Shown: positions 16,961 to 26,266, counted from the first letter of the stretch. The stretch is DNA of 64,000 nucleotides from Nocardia sp. CDC159 (GCF_023740735.1 NZ_JAMRXH010000027.1:1-64000); one strand, 5' to 3'. Notes: generated by a model not told the origin, from the sequence alone. Numbers and translations: made by a program.

Positions 16961-18181
16961 ATGACGACGACCATCTCGCAGGCTCGGGACACGGGTGTGG
17001 CGGCGGCGCGACTGGCGGCGGCGGAAGCGTTCGCGATGCCGTTCATGACGTCGGCGCAAATGCAGGTGGCGTGGTGGTTGCGGCATCCGGTGGAGGTGTC
17101 GCGGCTCGAGACATTGCGGCGGGGATTGATCGAGGGACCGCTGTCGAGGCGGCTGGTGGCGGCGCGGGTGCCGGGCGCTCGGCCGTATTGGTCCCGCAGT
17201 GCGCACGACTATCCGGTGGTCGTCGAGGACGGCACGATCCCGGCCGCGCAGGCGGTGCAATGGGTGGAGCGGCAGGCGGTCACCGAGCTGGACCTGTACG
17301 CGGGGCGCGGCTGGGTGTTGTCGGCCACCGATCTCGACAACGGGGAATCGGTGGTGTCGCTGGTGGTTTCGCACGCCATCACCGACGGGCAGGGCATATC
17401 CGCGGCCATCGATCTCGCGGCACGTGCGGATAGCTCACACACGGTCCCCGATCTCGCGCCGCCGAGCCTGGGCGCCGACGTGCTGGAGGCCGCGAAATAC
17501 GGTGCCCTGCTGCTCCCCGGCGGGGCACTGCTGCGGTTGCTGGCTCGACGCGCGGCTCGCAAGGGTGAAGCCGGTCCGCTCGAGGCCCAGCTGCCCGCGA
17601 TCGTGGCCATCGACAGCGCGACATTGCGTGCGTCGGCCGAGCAACACGGCGGTACCGCGACCGGATTGATCACTACGGCCGCCACCAACGTCGCGCATGC
17701 GCTCCGCGGTCGGCCGGGCGGGGATCTGCGCGTCGCGTCCTGGGTCAGCCATCGCGAGGACGGGGATATCGGTACCGGCAACAAAGTGAAGCTGGCGGAG
17801 TTCCCGCTCACGCTGCCCGGCGACGGGCGCTACACCGATCTCGCCGAGGTCCGCAGCCGCAGCAAGGCCGCCTACGCCGCTGCGGCCCTGCCGAATGTGT
17901 TCGCCGTGGGTGCGGACGCGGTGGTCTCCAATACCGGACCCGTGCCGCAGGCCATAATCGGGGCGGTCGGCACCGCACGCGCCGCCGCCGCTCGCGCCTG
18001 GATCCCGAAGACCTCGCTGCTCGACAAGCCCTACAACCGCGGCGTCCGGGTCTTCGTCCAGACCACGCCCGATACCACCTTCCTCACCTTCCAACCGCCG
18101 CTGCCCGCGACCACTCCCCTGACCCCGCTTGTCGTCGATGAATTCGAGCAGTGGGGCATCACACCCGAATTCGTCTGGTAG
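16961..18181 (+). CDS. Condensation/acyltransferase-fold protein
   Basis: A 406-residue protein with the two-lobe chloramphenicol-acetyltransferase fold shared by wax synthases, PapA acyltransferases and NRPS condensation domains. The active-site motif appears as SHAITDGQG near residue 140 (H-x-x-x-D-G) and the second-lobe motif region as AVGADAVVSNTGP near 320. Possible substrates include acyl groups for envelope lipids, but no carrier protein or synthase is adjacent. The start is uncertain: ATG 16961 has GGAGG 12 bases upstream, while GTG 16949 directly abuts the same GGAGG. It ends exactly where the convergent DUF72 gene ends, with no base between. Confidence 0.65.
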   Translation: MTTTISQARDTGVAAARLAAAEAFAMPFMTSAQMQVAWWLRHPVEVSRLETLRRGLIEGPLSRRLVAARVPGARPYWSRSAHDYPVVVEDGTIPAAQAVQWVERQAVTELDLYAGRGWVLSATDLDNGESVVSLVVSHAITDGQGISAAIDLAARADSSHTVPDLAPPSLGADVLEAAKYGALLLPGGALLRLLARRAARKGEAGPLEAQLPAIVAIDSATLRASAEQHGGTATGLITTAATNVAHALRGRPGGDLRVASWVSHREDGDIGTGNKVKLAEFPLTLPGDGRYTDLAEVRSRSKAAYAAAALPNVFAVGADAVVSNTGPVPQAIIGAVGTARAAAARAWIPKTSLLDKPYNRGVRVFVQTTPDTTFLTFQPPLPATTPLTPLVVDEFEQWGITPEFVW

Positions 18182-18961
18182 TCAAGCCTTTTCGACAAGC
18201 GTCCGGGCGGGTAACTCCGGCGTGCGGGTGACTGTCACACCCGCATCCCGCGCGAGCCGGGCGAACACCACCGCGTCGTGCACCGCGGCCCCGCCCGGGT
18301 CGTTGTTGAAATAGACGAACACGTCCCGGTCGTCGCTCCAGGTCTGCCCGAGGCGCTCCACCCACGTGGCCAGCACCTGCTTGCGGTATCGGGGCGGATG
18401 CTGTTCCCGGCCCGAATGCAGTCGCAGATAGCCCCACTCGGCCGTGCGCCATAGCGGCGTCACCGGATGCGCCCGCACATCGGCCCAGCACAGCGTGGCC
18501 CGATGCTTTTCGAGCACCGCACGCACGCCGGGTATCCACCACGACTCGTGCCGTGGCTCGACGGCCACGCGCACCTCGCGCGGAAAATAGCTCAGGCACT
18601 CGTCGAGCAGCCCGGCGTCGGCCTGCAGGGTCGGCGGCAATTGCAGCAGGATCGGGCCCAACCGATCCCCCAGCCCCGCGGCATGGTCGAGCAGCCGCCG
18701 CACCGGCTCCTCCGGTTCGCGCAGCCGCTTGATATGGGTCAAGAAGCGGCTGGCCTTGACCGCGACGACGAAATCGTCCGGGGTCCGCTCCCGCCACGCG
18801 GCGAAGACGTCCCGACTGGGCAGCCGGTAGAAGGCGTTGTTGCTCTCGACCGTGGCGAAGCCGGCGGCGTACTGCTCGAGCCACAGCCGCTGCGGCAGCC
18901 CGGTGGGGTACAGCACGTCCCGCCAATCCCGGTACTGCCATCCGGAGGTGCCCACGAGCAT
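18182..18961 (-). CDS. DUF72 TIM-barrel protein
   Basis: A 259-residue cytosolic protein of the DUF72 (YecE-like) family. Family features run along the whole length: GTSGWQYRDWRDVLYP at the N-terminus, TVESNNAFYRLPS near 40, FVVAVKASRFLTHIKRL near 65, LLQLPP near 107, VEPRHESWW near 135, WGYLRLHSG near 177 and VFVYFNND near 215. No biochemical function is established for the family. GGAGGGG 5 bases before ATG 18961 sets the start, two codons inside the longest frame. A 30-codon fragment of a second copy lies 1.4 kb away on the same strand. Confidence 0.88.
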   Translation of the reverse strand: MLVGTSGWQYRDWRDVLYPTGLPQRLWLEQYAAGFATVESNNAFYRLPSRDVFAAWRERTPDDFVVAVKASRFLTHIKRLREPEEPVRRLLDHAAGLGDRLGPILLQLPPTLQADAGLLDECLSYFPREVRVAVEPRHESWWIPGVRAVLEKHRATLCWADVRAHPVTPLWRTAEWGYLRLHSGREQHPPRYRKQVLATWVERLGQTWSDDRDVFVYFNNDPGGAAVHDAVVFARLARDAGVTVTRTPELPARTLVEKA

Positions 18962-18983
18962 GGTCACCCCTCCATGTAACCAC

Positions 18984-21059
18984 TTATCCGGTGCGGCTGG
19001 GTTTGCCGTTCTCCAGGTGACCGGCGAACCGCCGCCGCCAGGTCGTGCTCCCGTTCAGGGTCAGGCTCACGTCGTACCAGCCGTCGGCGGCCGGGATCGG
19101 CACCTCGGTGGACGCACCCGGCGCGACGGCGAATCCCGAACCGTCCTTGATCGTGAAATGGGCGGGCACCAGCCCGGAATTCCTGATCCGCAACACCAGT
19201 TCGGGCCGCTCGATGCTGCCGGTCAGCACGGCAGCCACCACCAGATGCGCCGTCTCGGGCCCGCCCGCCGCCGTCACGAGAAATCCGTTGGGCGCGTGCA
19301 CCGCCAGGTCGTAGCCGCCGCCCTCGAACCGCTCGGTGGCCTCGGCATTCGGCCCCACCACGGTCTGGCGGACCGGAGAACCCTGGCTCTGATACGGATA
19401 GGTCTGAAACGGCACGGCCGCACTGCCGCGGTTGCCGTAGTGCACGGTCACCGCGCCCGCGCCCGCCTGCACCCAGGCCACCGGCTGATACGGCAGCGGC
19501 CGCGCCTTGGCGTAGCCGGGGTCCTGGAACGGTTGCTGCTGGGCCGAGGAATTCGGCGGCTCGGGCTTGGGCAGTTTGGTCTGGGTCCGATCGGCCTGGC
19601 GGCGCAGCTCGTTCGCGTCCGGCAGCAGCGGAATGCTGAGGTCGCGCTCGGTGAAGTCGAAGCAGCTGGTGAGATCGCCGCATACCGCGCGCCGCCACTG
19701 CGAGATATTGGGTTCGCGCACCCCCGTCCACGCCTCCAGGAACCGCAGCACCGAGGTGTGGTCGAACACCTGGGAATTCACCCACCCGCCCCGGCTCCAC
19801 GGCGAGATCACCGTCAGCGGCACCCGCGGCCCGAGCCCGATCGGCACCATCGGCCCCAGCGCCGCCGACAGATCGGCCAGCTCGCTGAACTGCCCCAGCG
19901 GCAGCCATTCGTCGGCGGCGCCGGGCGGCGGGGTCGGCGGAACGAGATGGTCGAAGAAGCCGTCGTTCTCGTCGTAGTTGATCAGCACGACCGTGGACTC
20001 CCACAGTTTCGGGTTGTCCCACAGCGCCTTCAGCACCCGCTGGGTGTAGACCGCGCCGTCGACCGGGCGCGCCGCCGGGTGCTCGCAGTACCCGTACGGG
20101 GCCACCAGCCACGACACCTGCGGCAGCGTGTTGTTCGCGCACGCGGCCACGAACCGCTCGAGCACGCTGTCGACCTCGGTGCCGTCGACGCCGTCGGCGG
20201 GCTTCCACCCCTTGGTCACCATCGCGCGCTCGGCCAGCTGGCGCACCGCGGGATCGTCGGAGTCCAGCGCGTCGTGATACTGCTGGAACAACCACAGCGG
20301 ATTGTCGCCGTAATCACCGAGGAACGGGGCGTTGGTGGTGTCGTCGCCGACCCGGTCGTCGGCGAAAACCTGCCAGCTGATTCCGGCCTGCTGCAGCCGT
20401 TCCGGATAGGTCGTCCAGCGATAGACCGGCCGATAGTCGGCGGGATTTCCGGTGGCCGGACCACCCGCCGTGCCGCCGGGGTCGATCGTTCCGGTCCAGT
20501 GGTACAGGCGATTCGGCGTGGTCGGCCCCTGCAGCGAACAGAAATAGTGATCGCACAGTGTGAACGCCCCGGCAAGGGCGCGATGGAAGGGAATGTCGGC
20601 GTCGGTGAAATAGCCCATGGTCATGCGGGATTTCGCCGGAATCCAGGAGTTGTAGGCGCCGCCCGCCCAGGCGACGTGGGTGGTATGCCAGTCGTGTGCC
20701 AGATCGCCCATGTCCTGACCGTCGACGCGACCGGTGTCGACTCGGAAGGGCAGCAGATAGCCCGTGCCGCTGCCCGCGTCGGGCTGTCGGAACACCGGAT
20801 CGCCGCCGCCGGGCAGCCGCAGCGCGGCGCGGTCGCCGAAGCCGCGCACCCCGGCCATGGTGCCGTAGTAGTGATCGAACGAGCGGTTTTCCTGCATGAG
20901 GATGACGACGTGCTCGACCTCGTCGAGGGTGCCGCGCCGCCGCGGTTCGGCCAGTGCGGTGGCCATGTCCTCAGGTATACCCGCCGCGCCCGCCAGTCCG
21001 GCGGCCAGCAGCCCGCCCAGCACCATGCGCCGGTTTGCCGTGCCGAAACTGCGACCCAT
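18984..21059 (-). CDS. Secreted phospholipase C, Tat-exported (phosphocholine type)
   Basis: A 691-residue exported enzyme of the non-haemolytic PlcN / mycobacterial PlcABC family, which hydrolyses phosphatidylcholine or related lipids to diacylglycerol and the phospho-headgroup. A twin-Arg signal (ANRRMVLGGLLAAGLAG) lies at residues 8-25. The phosphoesterase domain has HVVILMQENRSFDHYYG near 50, HDWHTTHVAW near 121 and the metal-binding NYDENDGFFDH near 370. Two C-terminal DUF756-like beta domains follow (about 510-600 and 605-690), ending at LENGKPSRTG. Length and layout are complete. It stands alone, convergent to nothing and with its own upstream spacer. A link to the glycerol genes 5 kb away as a lipid-scavenging route is possible but speculative. 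Confidence 0.92.
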   Translation of the reverse strand: MGRSFGTANRRMVLGGLLAAGLAGAAGIPEDMATALAEPRRRGTLDEVEHVVILMQENRSFDHYYGTMAGVRGFGDRAALRLPGGGDPVFRQPDAGSGTGYLLPFRVDTGRVDGQDMGDLAHDWHTTHVAWAGGAYNSWIPAKSRMTMGYFTDADIPFHRALAGAFTLCDHYFCSLQGPTTPNRLYHWTGTIDPGGTAGGPATGNPADYRPVYRWTTYPERLQQAGISWQVFADDRVGDDTTNAPFLGDYGDNPLWLFQQYHDALDSDDPAVRQLAERAMVTKGWKPADGVDGTEVDSVLERFVAACANNTLPQVSWLVAPYGYCEHPAARPVDGAVYTQRVLKALWDNPKLWESTVVLINYDENDGFFDHLVPPTPPPGAADEWLPLGQFSELADLSAALGPMVPIGLGPRVPLTVISPWSRGGWVNSQVFDHTSVLRFLEAWTGVREPNISQWRRAVCGDLTSCFDFTERDLSIPLLPDANELRRQADRTQTKLPKPEPPNSSAQQQPFQDPGYAKARPLPYQPVAWVQAGAGAVTVHYGNRGSAAVPFQTYPYQSQGSPVRQTVVGPNAEATERFEGGGYDLAVHAPNGFLVTAAGGPETAHLVVAAVLTGSIERPELVLRIRNSGLVPAHFTIKDGSGFAVAPGASTEVPIPAADGWYDVSLTLNGSTTWRRRFAGHLENGKPSRTG

Positions 21060-21238
21060 TGTCGAGCTCTCCGATCAGTGCGCCACCCCGCCCAGCATAT
21101 TTCCGTTCGAAACATACGAAAGCGCTCGCAGTGGCGGCAATTCGATCTCTCGACGCGTACGGGGTCGCCACCGGGAATTCACATCTCGTTCAAAGCGAAG
21201 TAGCGACGGTCACGCAGTGGTCATCTCGTCGTCAACGG

Positions 21239-21273
21239 ATCGGACCCGCAGCCGTGCGGGCTGCGGGTCCGAT
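21239..21273 (-). terminator. Hairpin terminator after the inhibitor gene
   Basis: Perfect 13-bp stem (ATCGGACCCGCAG with its complement CTGCGGGTCCGAT) around a 9-base loop, 12 bases beyond the stop of the gene ending at 21286. No T-run. Confidence 0.7.
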
Positions 21274-21285
21274 ACCAGCGATCGG

Positions 21286-21714
21286 TCAGCGCACGGTCAC
21301 CATCAGGGTGTAGGCCTCCCGCTGGCCCTGGGCCCAGGGCTGCTTGGCCACCGGCACCAGGGTCAGCTTGGTGGAGCCCGCCTTGGCGGCGGTGAAGATC
21401 CACACCACCGTGCCGGGCGTGCCGGGCATCGGGTTGTTGCCCTGTTTGAACTGCGGCTCACCCTCCTGATGCAGCACGGCCTGATCGAGTTCACCGAGCT
21501 CCCAGACGAATCCGGAGGACGGGTCGTCGGGCAGCGCGACCGCGAGCTCCTGCCCGACGGTCAGCTCCTGCGACTGGCCGTTGCCGTCGGTGCCGACGAC
21601 GACCGGCGCCGAGATCGGCGACGCGATGGTCGGCACGGGACCCGCCGCGGCGGCGGTCGTCGCTCCGGCGGCCAGGGCGGCTCCGAAGGCGATCATCAGT
21701 AAAGGTGTACGCAC
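21286..21714 (-). CDS. Secreted chagasin-like (I42) protease-inhibitor domain protein
   Basis: A 142-residue exported protein. A signal peptide covers about residues 1-25 (LLMIAFGAALAAGATTAAAA). The mature part is one I42 domain with the three binding-loop motifs: DDPSSGFVWEL (NPTTG-like loop), GTPGTVVWIFTA, and KLTLVPVAKQPWAQG (R/K-P-W loop). Chagasin-type proteins inhibit papain-family cysteine proteases; bacterial ones are poorly characterised. GTG 21714 has AAGGA 5-6 bases upstream; the longer frame lacks a signal peptide at its front. A neighbouring GTG at 21717 is an alternative. Confidence 0.75.
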   Translation of the reverse strand: MRTPLLMIAFGAALAAGATTAAAAGPVPTIASPISAPVVVGTDGNGQSQELTVGQELAVALPDDPSSGFVWELGELDQAVLHQEGEPQFKQGNNPMPGTPGTVVWIFTAAKAGSTKLTLVPVAKQPWAQGQREAYTLMVTVR

Positions 21715-21820
21715 CACAGTCCTTTCATGAGATAAGGGGCGCCCACACCATACCGGCGTCGGCGGCGTCGGTATCCGCGCATCGGCGAAAACCGTTCGAC
21801 CCCAGCGCATCCGGCGGAAA

Positions 21821-22627
21821 TCAGCCCTTACGCGCCAGTCCGCCGTAGGCGCCCGAGGACTCCGGATGCGCACCCACGTCGGCCGGATGCTCGGGCCGCC
21901 ACAGCGGCAGATGCACCAGTCCCGGCTCGATCAGCGACCAGTCGTGGAAGTAGGCGGCGATCTGATCCTTGGACCGCAGCACGATCTCGGTGGAGGTGCG
22001 GCCCGACAGCTTCTGTGCCTCGAGCACCTCGGTGGGCTGGCCGTCGGCGGTGGCGTGAGTGATCGCCAGATAGCTGCCGGGCACCACGGCCTGCTGCAGC
22101 CGCGCGACGCAATCCGCCGGATCGGCCTCGTCGGGCACGAAATGCAGCACACCGAGCAACAACACAGCGACCGGTCGGTCGAGATCGAGCAGCTCGCGCA
22201 CCTGCGGATCGTCCAGCACATCCTCGGGCGCGGCGACATCGGCCTGCACCACCGCCGCGTTCGGATTGCCGGACAGAATCGCGCGGCTGTGCGCCACCGC
22301 GACCGGGTCGATATCGACATAGATCACCCGCGCCGCCGGATTGCGAGCCTGGGCCACCTCGTGCACATTGCCCACCGTCGGGATGCCCGAACCGAGATCG
22401 AGGAACTGATCGATGCCCGCGTCGACCAGATAGCGCACGCATCGACGCAGCAGATCCCGGTTGGCGCGCATGGTTTCGGCGACATTCGGGGTGAATGCCT
22501 CGATCTGCCGGGCCAGCGTCCGATCGATCTCGAAATTGTGCATGCCGCCGACGAAATAGTCGTATACGCGGGAGGCGCTGGGGCGATCCAGGTCGATGCC
22601 CTCGGGCGCCCAACTCGGTCTGGTCAT
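21821..22627 (-). CDS. SAM-dependent methyltransferase, DUF574 family
   Basis: A 268-residue cytosolic protein of the actinomycete-specific S-adenosyl methyltransferase family (DUF574). Seen: the N-terminal family block SASRVYDYFVGGMHNFEIDR near residue 17, SAM-binding DLGSGIPTVGNVHE near 72, acidic strand VIYVDIDPVAVAHSR near 97, VQADVAAPEDVL near 120, and LLLGVLHFVPD near 142. Substrates of this large family are unknown. AGAGAGG before ATG 22627 selects the start, 28 codons inside the longest frame. It is divergent from the GGDEF-EAL gene across a 117-base spacer that must hold both promoters. Confidence 0.88.
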   Translation of the reverse strand: MTRPSWAPEGIDLDRPSASRVYDYFVGGMHNFEIDRTLARQIEAFTPNVAETMRANRDLLRRCVRYLVDAGIDQFLDLGSGIPTVGNVHEVAQARNPAARVIYVDIDPVAVAHSRAILSGNPNAAVVQADVAAPEDVLDDPQVRELLDLDRPVAVLLLGVLHFVPDEADPADCVARLQQAVVPGSYLAITHATADGQPTEVLEAQKLSGRTSTEIVLRSKDQIAAYFHDWSLIEPGLVHLPLWRPEHPADVGAHPESSGAYGGLARKG

Positions 22628-22744
22628 CGGAAACCTCTCTGCGAACCGGCCCGCCGGAAGAGCAAGCATCGCAATCGTATTCGAGCGCCCCCCGAAAATG
22701 CCTGCGTTCACAGATGCGCGATCGCCCGGCTACGATCGGATTTC

Positions 22745-24877
22745 ATGGCGTGGGATGGGTCCGATCTCGACGGCCCGCACGCAGAACTGGCCGGGCGGTG
22801 GGCGGCGGCGCTCGGCGGCGGTGCGCGCGATCACATCGTGCCGCTCAGCGCGGCAGAGGTGCGGCAGCTGCTGGCGGAACTGGCCGCCGATCTGCTGGCG
22901 GCCGCGGCCGCCGACGGCGCGGCGAAGGTGGCCGAGGTGGGCGCGGCCCTGGCGCGGGCGCATTTCGTGGGCGATGAGGTGCTCGGCCGCAGCCTGGCCG
23001 TGCTGAGCCGATATTTCGCCGAAACCGGTGTGGCGCCGGGCCGTTCGGCCGAACTGCTCGGTTCGTTCGCCGCCGGATACGTCCGCGCGTTCCGGGCCTG
23101 GCTGCTCAGCGAGCAGGAGAGCGTGCGCACCGCCGATATCGCCGCGCGGCGGCTGGTCGAGGAGCAGCTGCGCGCGAGCGAGGCGCGGCTGCGGGCGGTG
23201 TTCTCCCAGGCCGGAATCGGCACCGGCCTGTCGGATATGACCGGGCGCATCATCGAGGTGAATTCGGCGTTCGCGCGGATGCTGGGCTATCTGCCCGAGG
23301 AGATGGCCCGGCTCGAGGTCACCGACCTCACCCATCCCGAGGATCCGCCCGGCATGTGGGAGCTCTACGCCGGGGTGCTCAGCGGTGCGCACGACAACGT
23401 GCAGTTGGAGAAGGCCTATCGCCACCGCGACGGCCATACGGTGTGGACCAACCTCAACGTCTCGCTCATTCGCGACGAGCACGGCGCGCCGCAATACACC
23501 CTGGTGCTGGTGGAGGACATCTCCGAACAGCGCGCCCTGCGCGAGCGGCTGCGGTATCGCGCCCACCACGATCCGCTGACCGGCCTGGCCAACCGCTCGC
23601 GCTTCTTCGACGCGCTCGCCACCGCCTTCGCCGACCCGGCGGCCCGGGTCGGGCTGTGCTACGTCGATCTGGACCATTTCAAGACCGTCAACGACACCTT
23701 CGGCCACTCCCTCGGCGACGAACTGCTGTTTCAGGCCGCGACCCGATTACAGGGCTGCGTGCGCGGACCCGACCACCTGGTCGCGCGCATGGGCGGCGAC
23801 GAATTCGTCATCCTGATCCCGCGCGCGAGCGGCACGGGTGAGCTGGCCGCGCTCGCGCGCACCGTCCTGGCCGCGTTCGCCCGGCCCTTCGAGATCCAGG
23901 GGCACCGCCTGACCGTCACCGCGAGCATCGGCGTCATGCTCGAACAGGCCGGGCTCACCACCACCGACGCGCTGTTGCAGGCCGCCGACACGACGATGTA
24001 CTGGGCCAAGACCGGTGGCCGCAGCCGCTACGCGGTCTTCGATCCGGACCGCCGCCGCCGCGAACACACCCGCGCCGAACTGACCGCCGCGCTGCCCGCG
24101 GCCGTGCGCCGCGGCGAATTCTTCCTCGACTACCAACCCATCGTGACCCTCGCCGACCGGCGGCCCGTCGCCGTGGAAGCGCTGGTGCGCTGGCAGCATC
24201 CGGAACTGGGCGTGCTCACTCCCACCCGGTTCATCGAACTGGCCGAGGACGCCGGACATATCGGCGCACTCGGGGCGATGGTGCTGGAGGCAGCCTGCCG
24301 CGAGGGACGGCGCTGGCACGACCGGTTCGGGGCGCGCTCACCGGTGGTGAGCGTCAACGTCTCCGCCGCCGAGGTCGCCGATCCGGCGTGGCTGGCCCGC
24401 GTGCAGGCGACCATCGCCGAGACCGGCATCGATCCCCGCAGGCTGCAGCTGGAACTGACCGAGCGCGCGTTCATGCACACCACGGGGCGGCCGCTGCAGG
24501 CGCTGCGCACACTGGCCGATGCGGGGGTGCGCATCGCCATCGACGACTTCGGCACCGGCTACTCGAATCTGGCCTACCTCGGCCAGTTACCGCTGCACGT
24601 GGTGAAACTGGCGGGCCAGTTCATCCATCGCATCCGCTCCTCGAACACCGCCGATCGCGGCGATCTGCTGGTGCTCGAGACCATCGTCGATCTCAGCCAC
24701 GCCCTCGGGCTGACCGTCACCGCCGAATGCGTCGAGACCCACCACCAGGCAGATCGCCTGCTCGGACTGGGCTGTGACACCGCGCAGGGTTGGCATTTTC
24801 ACCATCCCATGCCCGCCGATCGGCTCACCGATCTGCTCGCCGGGACCGGTAGTGCGACGAACCTCGGCCCGGCATAG
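22745..24877 (+). CDS. PAS-GGDEF-EAL cyclic-di-GMP signalling protein
   Basis: A 710-residue cytosolic protein. Residues 1-130 are helical and unassigned, 140-265 form a PAS sensor domain (RLRAVFSQAGIGTGLSDMTG), 270-430 a diguanylate cyclase domain with intact MGGDEFVIL, and 445-700 an EAL phosphodiesterase domain with VEALVRWQHPE, VSVNVSAAEV, LELTERAFM, IDDFGTGYSNL and ECVET. One EAL motif is altered: the usual K-I-D-x-x-F reads KLAGQF, losing the Asp that follows the conserved Lys. Synthesis of c-di-GMP therefore looks possible and breakdown is doubtful. The start at ATG 22745 lacks a strong ribosome site. It is divergent from the methyltransferase. Confidence 0.9.
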   Translation: MAWDGSDLDGPHAELAGRWAAALGGGARDHIVPLSAAEVRQLLAELAADLLAAAAADGAAKVAEVGAALARAHFVGDEVLGRSLAVLSRYFAETGVAPGRSAELLGSFAAGYVRAFRAWLLSEQESVRTADIAARRLVEEQLRASEARLRAVFSQAGIGTGLSDMTGRIIEVNSAFARMLGYLPEEMARLEVTDLTHPEDPPGMWELYAGVLSGAHDNVQLEKAYRHRDGHTVWTNLNVSLIRDEHGAPQYTLVLVEDISEQRALRERLRYRAHHDPLTGLANRSRFFDALATAFADPAARVGLCYVDLDHFKTVNDTFGHSLGDELLFQAATRLQGCVRGPDHLVARMGGDEFVILIPRASGTGELAALARTVLAAFARPFEIQGHRLTVTASIGVMLEQAGLTTTDALLQAADTTMYWAKTGGRSRYAVFDPDRRRREHTRAELTAALPAAVRRGEFFLDYQPIVTLADRRPVAVEALVRWQHPELGVLTPTRFIELAEDAGHIGALGAMVLEAACREGRRWHDRFGARSPVVSVNVSAAEVADPAWLARVQATIAETGIDPRRLQLELTERAFMHTTGRPLQALRTLADAGVRIAIDDFGTGYSNLAYLGQLPLHVVKLAGQFIHRIRSSNTADRGDLLVLETIVDLSHALGLTVTAECVETHHQADRLLGLGCDTAQGWHFHHPMPADRLTDLLAGTGSATNLGPA

Positions 24878-24891
24878 GACACTTGATCACT

Positions 24892-24975
24892 ATGCTCACC
24901 GTGTACTACAACCTGTTCCTGCTGTTCTTCGAGAGCGAGCGGCTGCTCGAACAGATCCTCGGGCGCGCGGCCTGA
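24892..24975 (+). CDS. Possible 27-residue peptide
   Basis: An ATG 14 bases after the GGDEF-EAL stop opens a 27-codon frame with a hydrophobic, Phe/Leu-rich middle (YYNLFLLFFESERLLEQ), ending just before the convergent mycolyltransferase stop. No ribosome site is evident, so it may be chance or the tail of a lost gene. The amphipathic pattern is the only support. Confidence 0.25.
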   Translation: MLTVYYNLFLLFFESERLLEQILGRAA

Positions 24976-24978
24976 GGC

Positions 24979-26034
24979 TCAGCCGATGCTGGCCGACAGA
25001 TCCGGGATCATGCGGAATGCCTGGTCGGCCCAGTTGTTCCAGGCGTGGATGCCGAAGGGCGGGAAGTCGTAGTTCACGTTCTTCGCGCCCAGCGACATCA
25101 TCCGCACCTGGAAGGCGCGCGTGTTGACCTGGGCCAGCGCCTCGAGACCGATGCCGTTGAGGGTGTTGATGTTCGGCCCGTCGGTCGCGGTCGGGCGGCC
25201 GGTGCCAGCCGAGATCCACAGCCGGGTGTTGTTCTGGATCAGCCGCGGCCCGAAGACGAACGGGTCCATGCGCAGCCACTTGGGATCCCACGGCGGGGCC
25301 ATGGAGTCGACGTTGTAACCACCCGCGTCGAGCATGGCGACCCGGATCGCCTCGCGCATGCCGGGCGCCGAGATGTTCAGATAGCCCGAGAAGGAACCGG
25401 CGAAGCTGAACTGATCGGGATGGTAGGCGGCCAGGGTCAGCGCCGCGCTGCCGCCCATCGACAGCCCGAAGATGCCGTTGCGGTTCGGATTGAAGCCCAG
25501 CCGGGCCTTCAGCGCATTGCGCAGATCGCGGGTCAAAAACGATTCCCAGTCGTAGCGATAGCTCTTGCCGGGCCCACCCGAGAAGATCTGGGTGGCGCCG
25601 GAGCCCGATGTCGAACCGGTGTTGAGGCCCGCGATCGGCGGGATTCCGAAGAAACTCGACGGCGAATTCCAGTCGAGATAGAAGCTGGACTGACCGCCCA
25701 CCGGCATGACCACATTGATGTTCGCGGCGGCCATTTGACGCGCGACATCGGTCTCGATCTCCCAGCCGTTGAGGTCCTCACGGGCGCGCATACCGTCGAG
25801 TGCGTAGACCACCCGGGAGGTATTGCCGTCGGCCGCGCGGAAGATTCGGGACTTGATGGGTCCCATGACCGGGGAATCGACCCAGAAATCGAACCCTTCG
25901 GGCGTGAACGCGGCCGAGGCCGTGCCCGCGCCGCCGGTCAGTGCCGCGCCGAGGGGCAGTAGCACGGCCAGGACCAGCGCGAGCAGCCGCCGAGGGGATC
26001 GATCATGAATTTGCCGAGGGCGCAACAAACGCAT
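24979..26034 (-). CDS. Antigen 85-type mycolyltransferase / esterase
   Basis: A 351-residue exported alpha/beta hydrolase of the antigen 85 family, which transfers mycoloyl groups between trehalose monomycolates and onto arabinogalactan. Residues 1-45 are an extended signal peptide (LLALVLAVLLPLGAALTGGA ending TASAA). The mature part begins with the family pattern FDFWVDSPVMGPIKSRIF; YALDGMRA and DWESFLTRDL are followed by the nucleophile elbow GLSMGGSAAL near 192 and C-terminal FGIHAWNNW bearing the catalytic His. ATG 26034 is used, with AAAGG 11 bases upstream. Its upstream spacer (26035-26340) contains no other gene. Confidence 0.9.
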   Translation of the reverse strand: MRLLRPRQIHDRSPRRLLALVLAVLLPLGAALTGGAGTASAAFTPEGFDFWVDSPVMGPIKSRIFRAADGNTSRVVYALDGMRAREDLNGWEIETDVARQMAAANINVVMPVGGQSSFYLDWNSPSSFFGIPPIAGLNTGSTSGSGATQIFSGGPGKSYRYDWESFLTRDLRNALKARLGFNPNRNGIFGLSMGGSAALTLAAYHPDQFSFAGSFSGYLNISAPGMREAIRVAMLDAGGYNVDSMAPPWDPKWLRMDPFVFGPRLIQNNTRLWISAGTGRPTATDGPNINTLNGIGLEALAQVNTRAFQVRMMSLGAKNVNYDFPPFGIHAWNNWADQAFRMIPDLSASIG

Positions 26035-26266
26035 GGAGGGGAGCACCTTTCGTCGACGCGTGTCGCGCGTAGTGTCGCCGAACCGACCGGTCTCCGTTAC
26101 CGAGGTGTGATGTGCTCCCCACCGCTACGTCCGCGGGAATAACGGACAAACAACTCAGATAGCGCGGTATTCGATCATGGCATTTCCGAATAACCAACGG
26201 TCCGAGGGTAACTCGCTCATGAAACGCGAGTCCGGGTGCCGCGCCGGAAATCGGCTCGCGATTTCC

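Noticed and set aside
21866..22744. A 290-residue N-terminal extension of the GGDEF-EAL protein
   Set aside because: It is antisense to the methyltransferase gene, with His/Arg/Gly-rich shadow composition and no domain.
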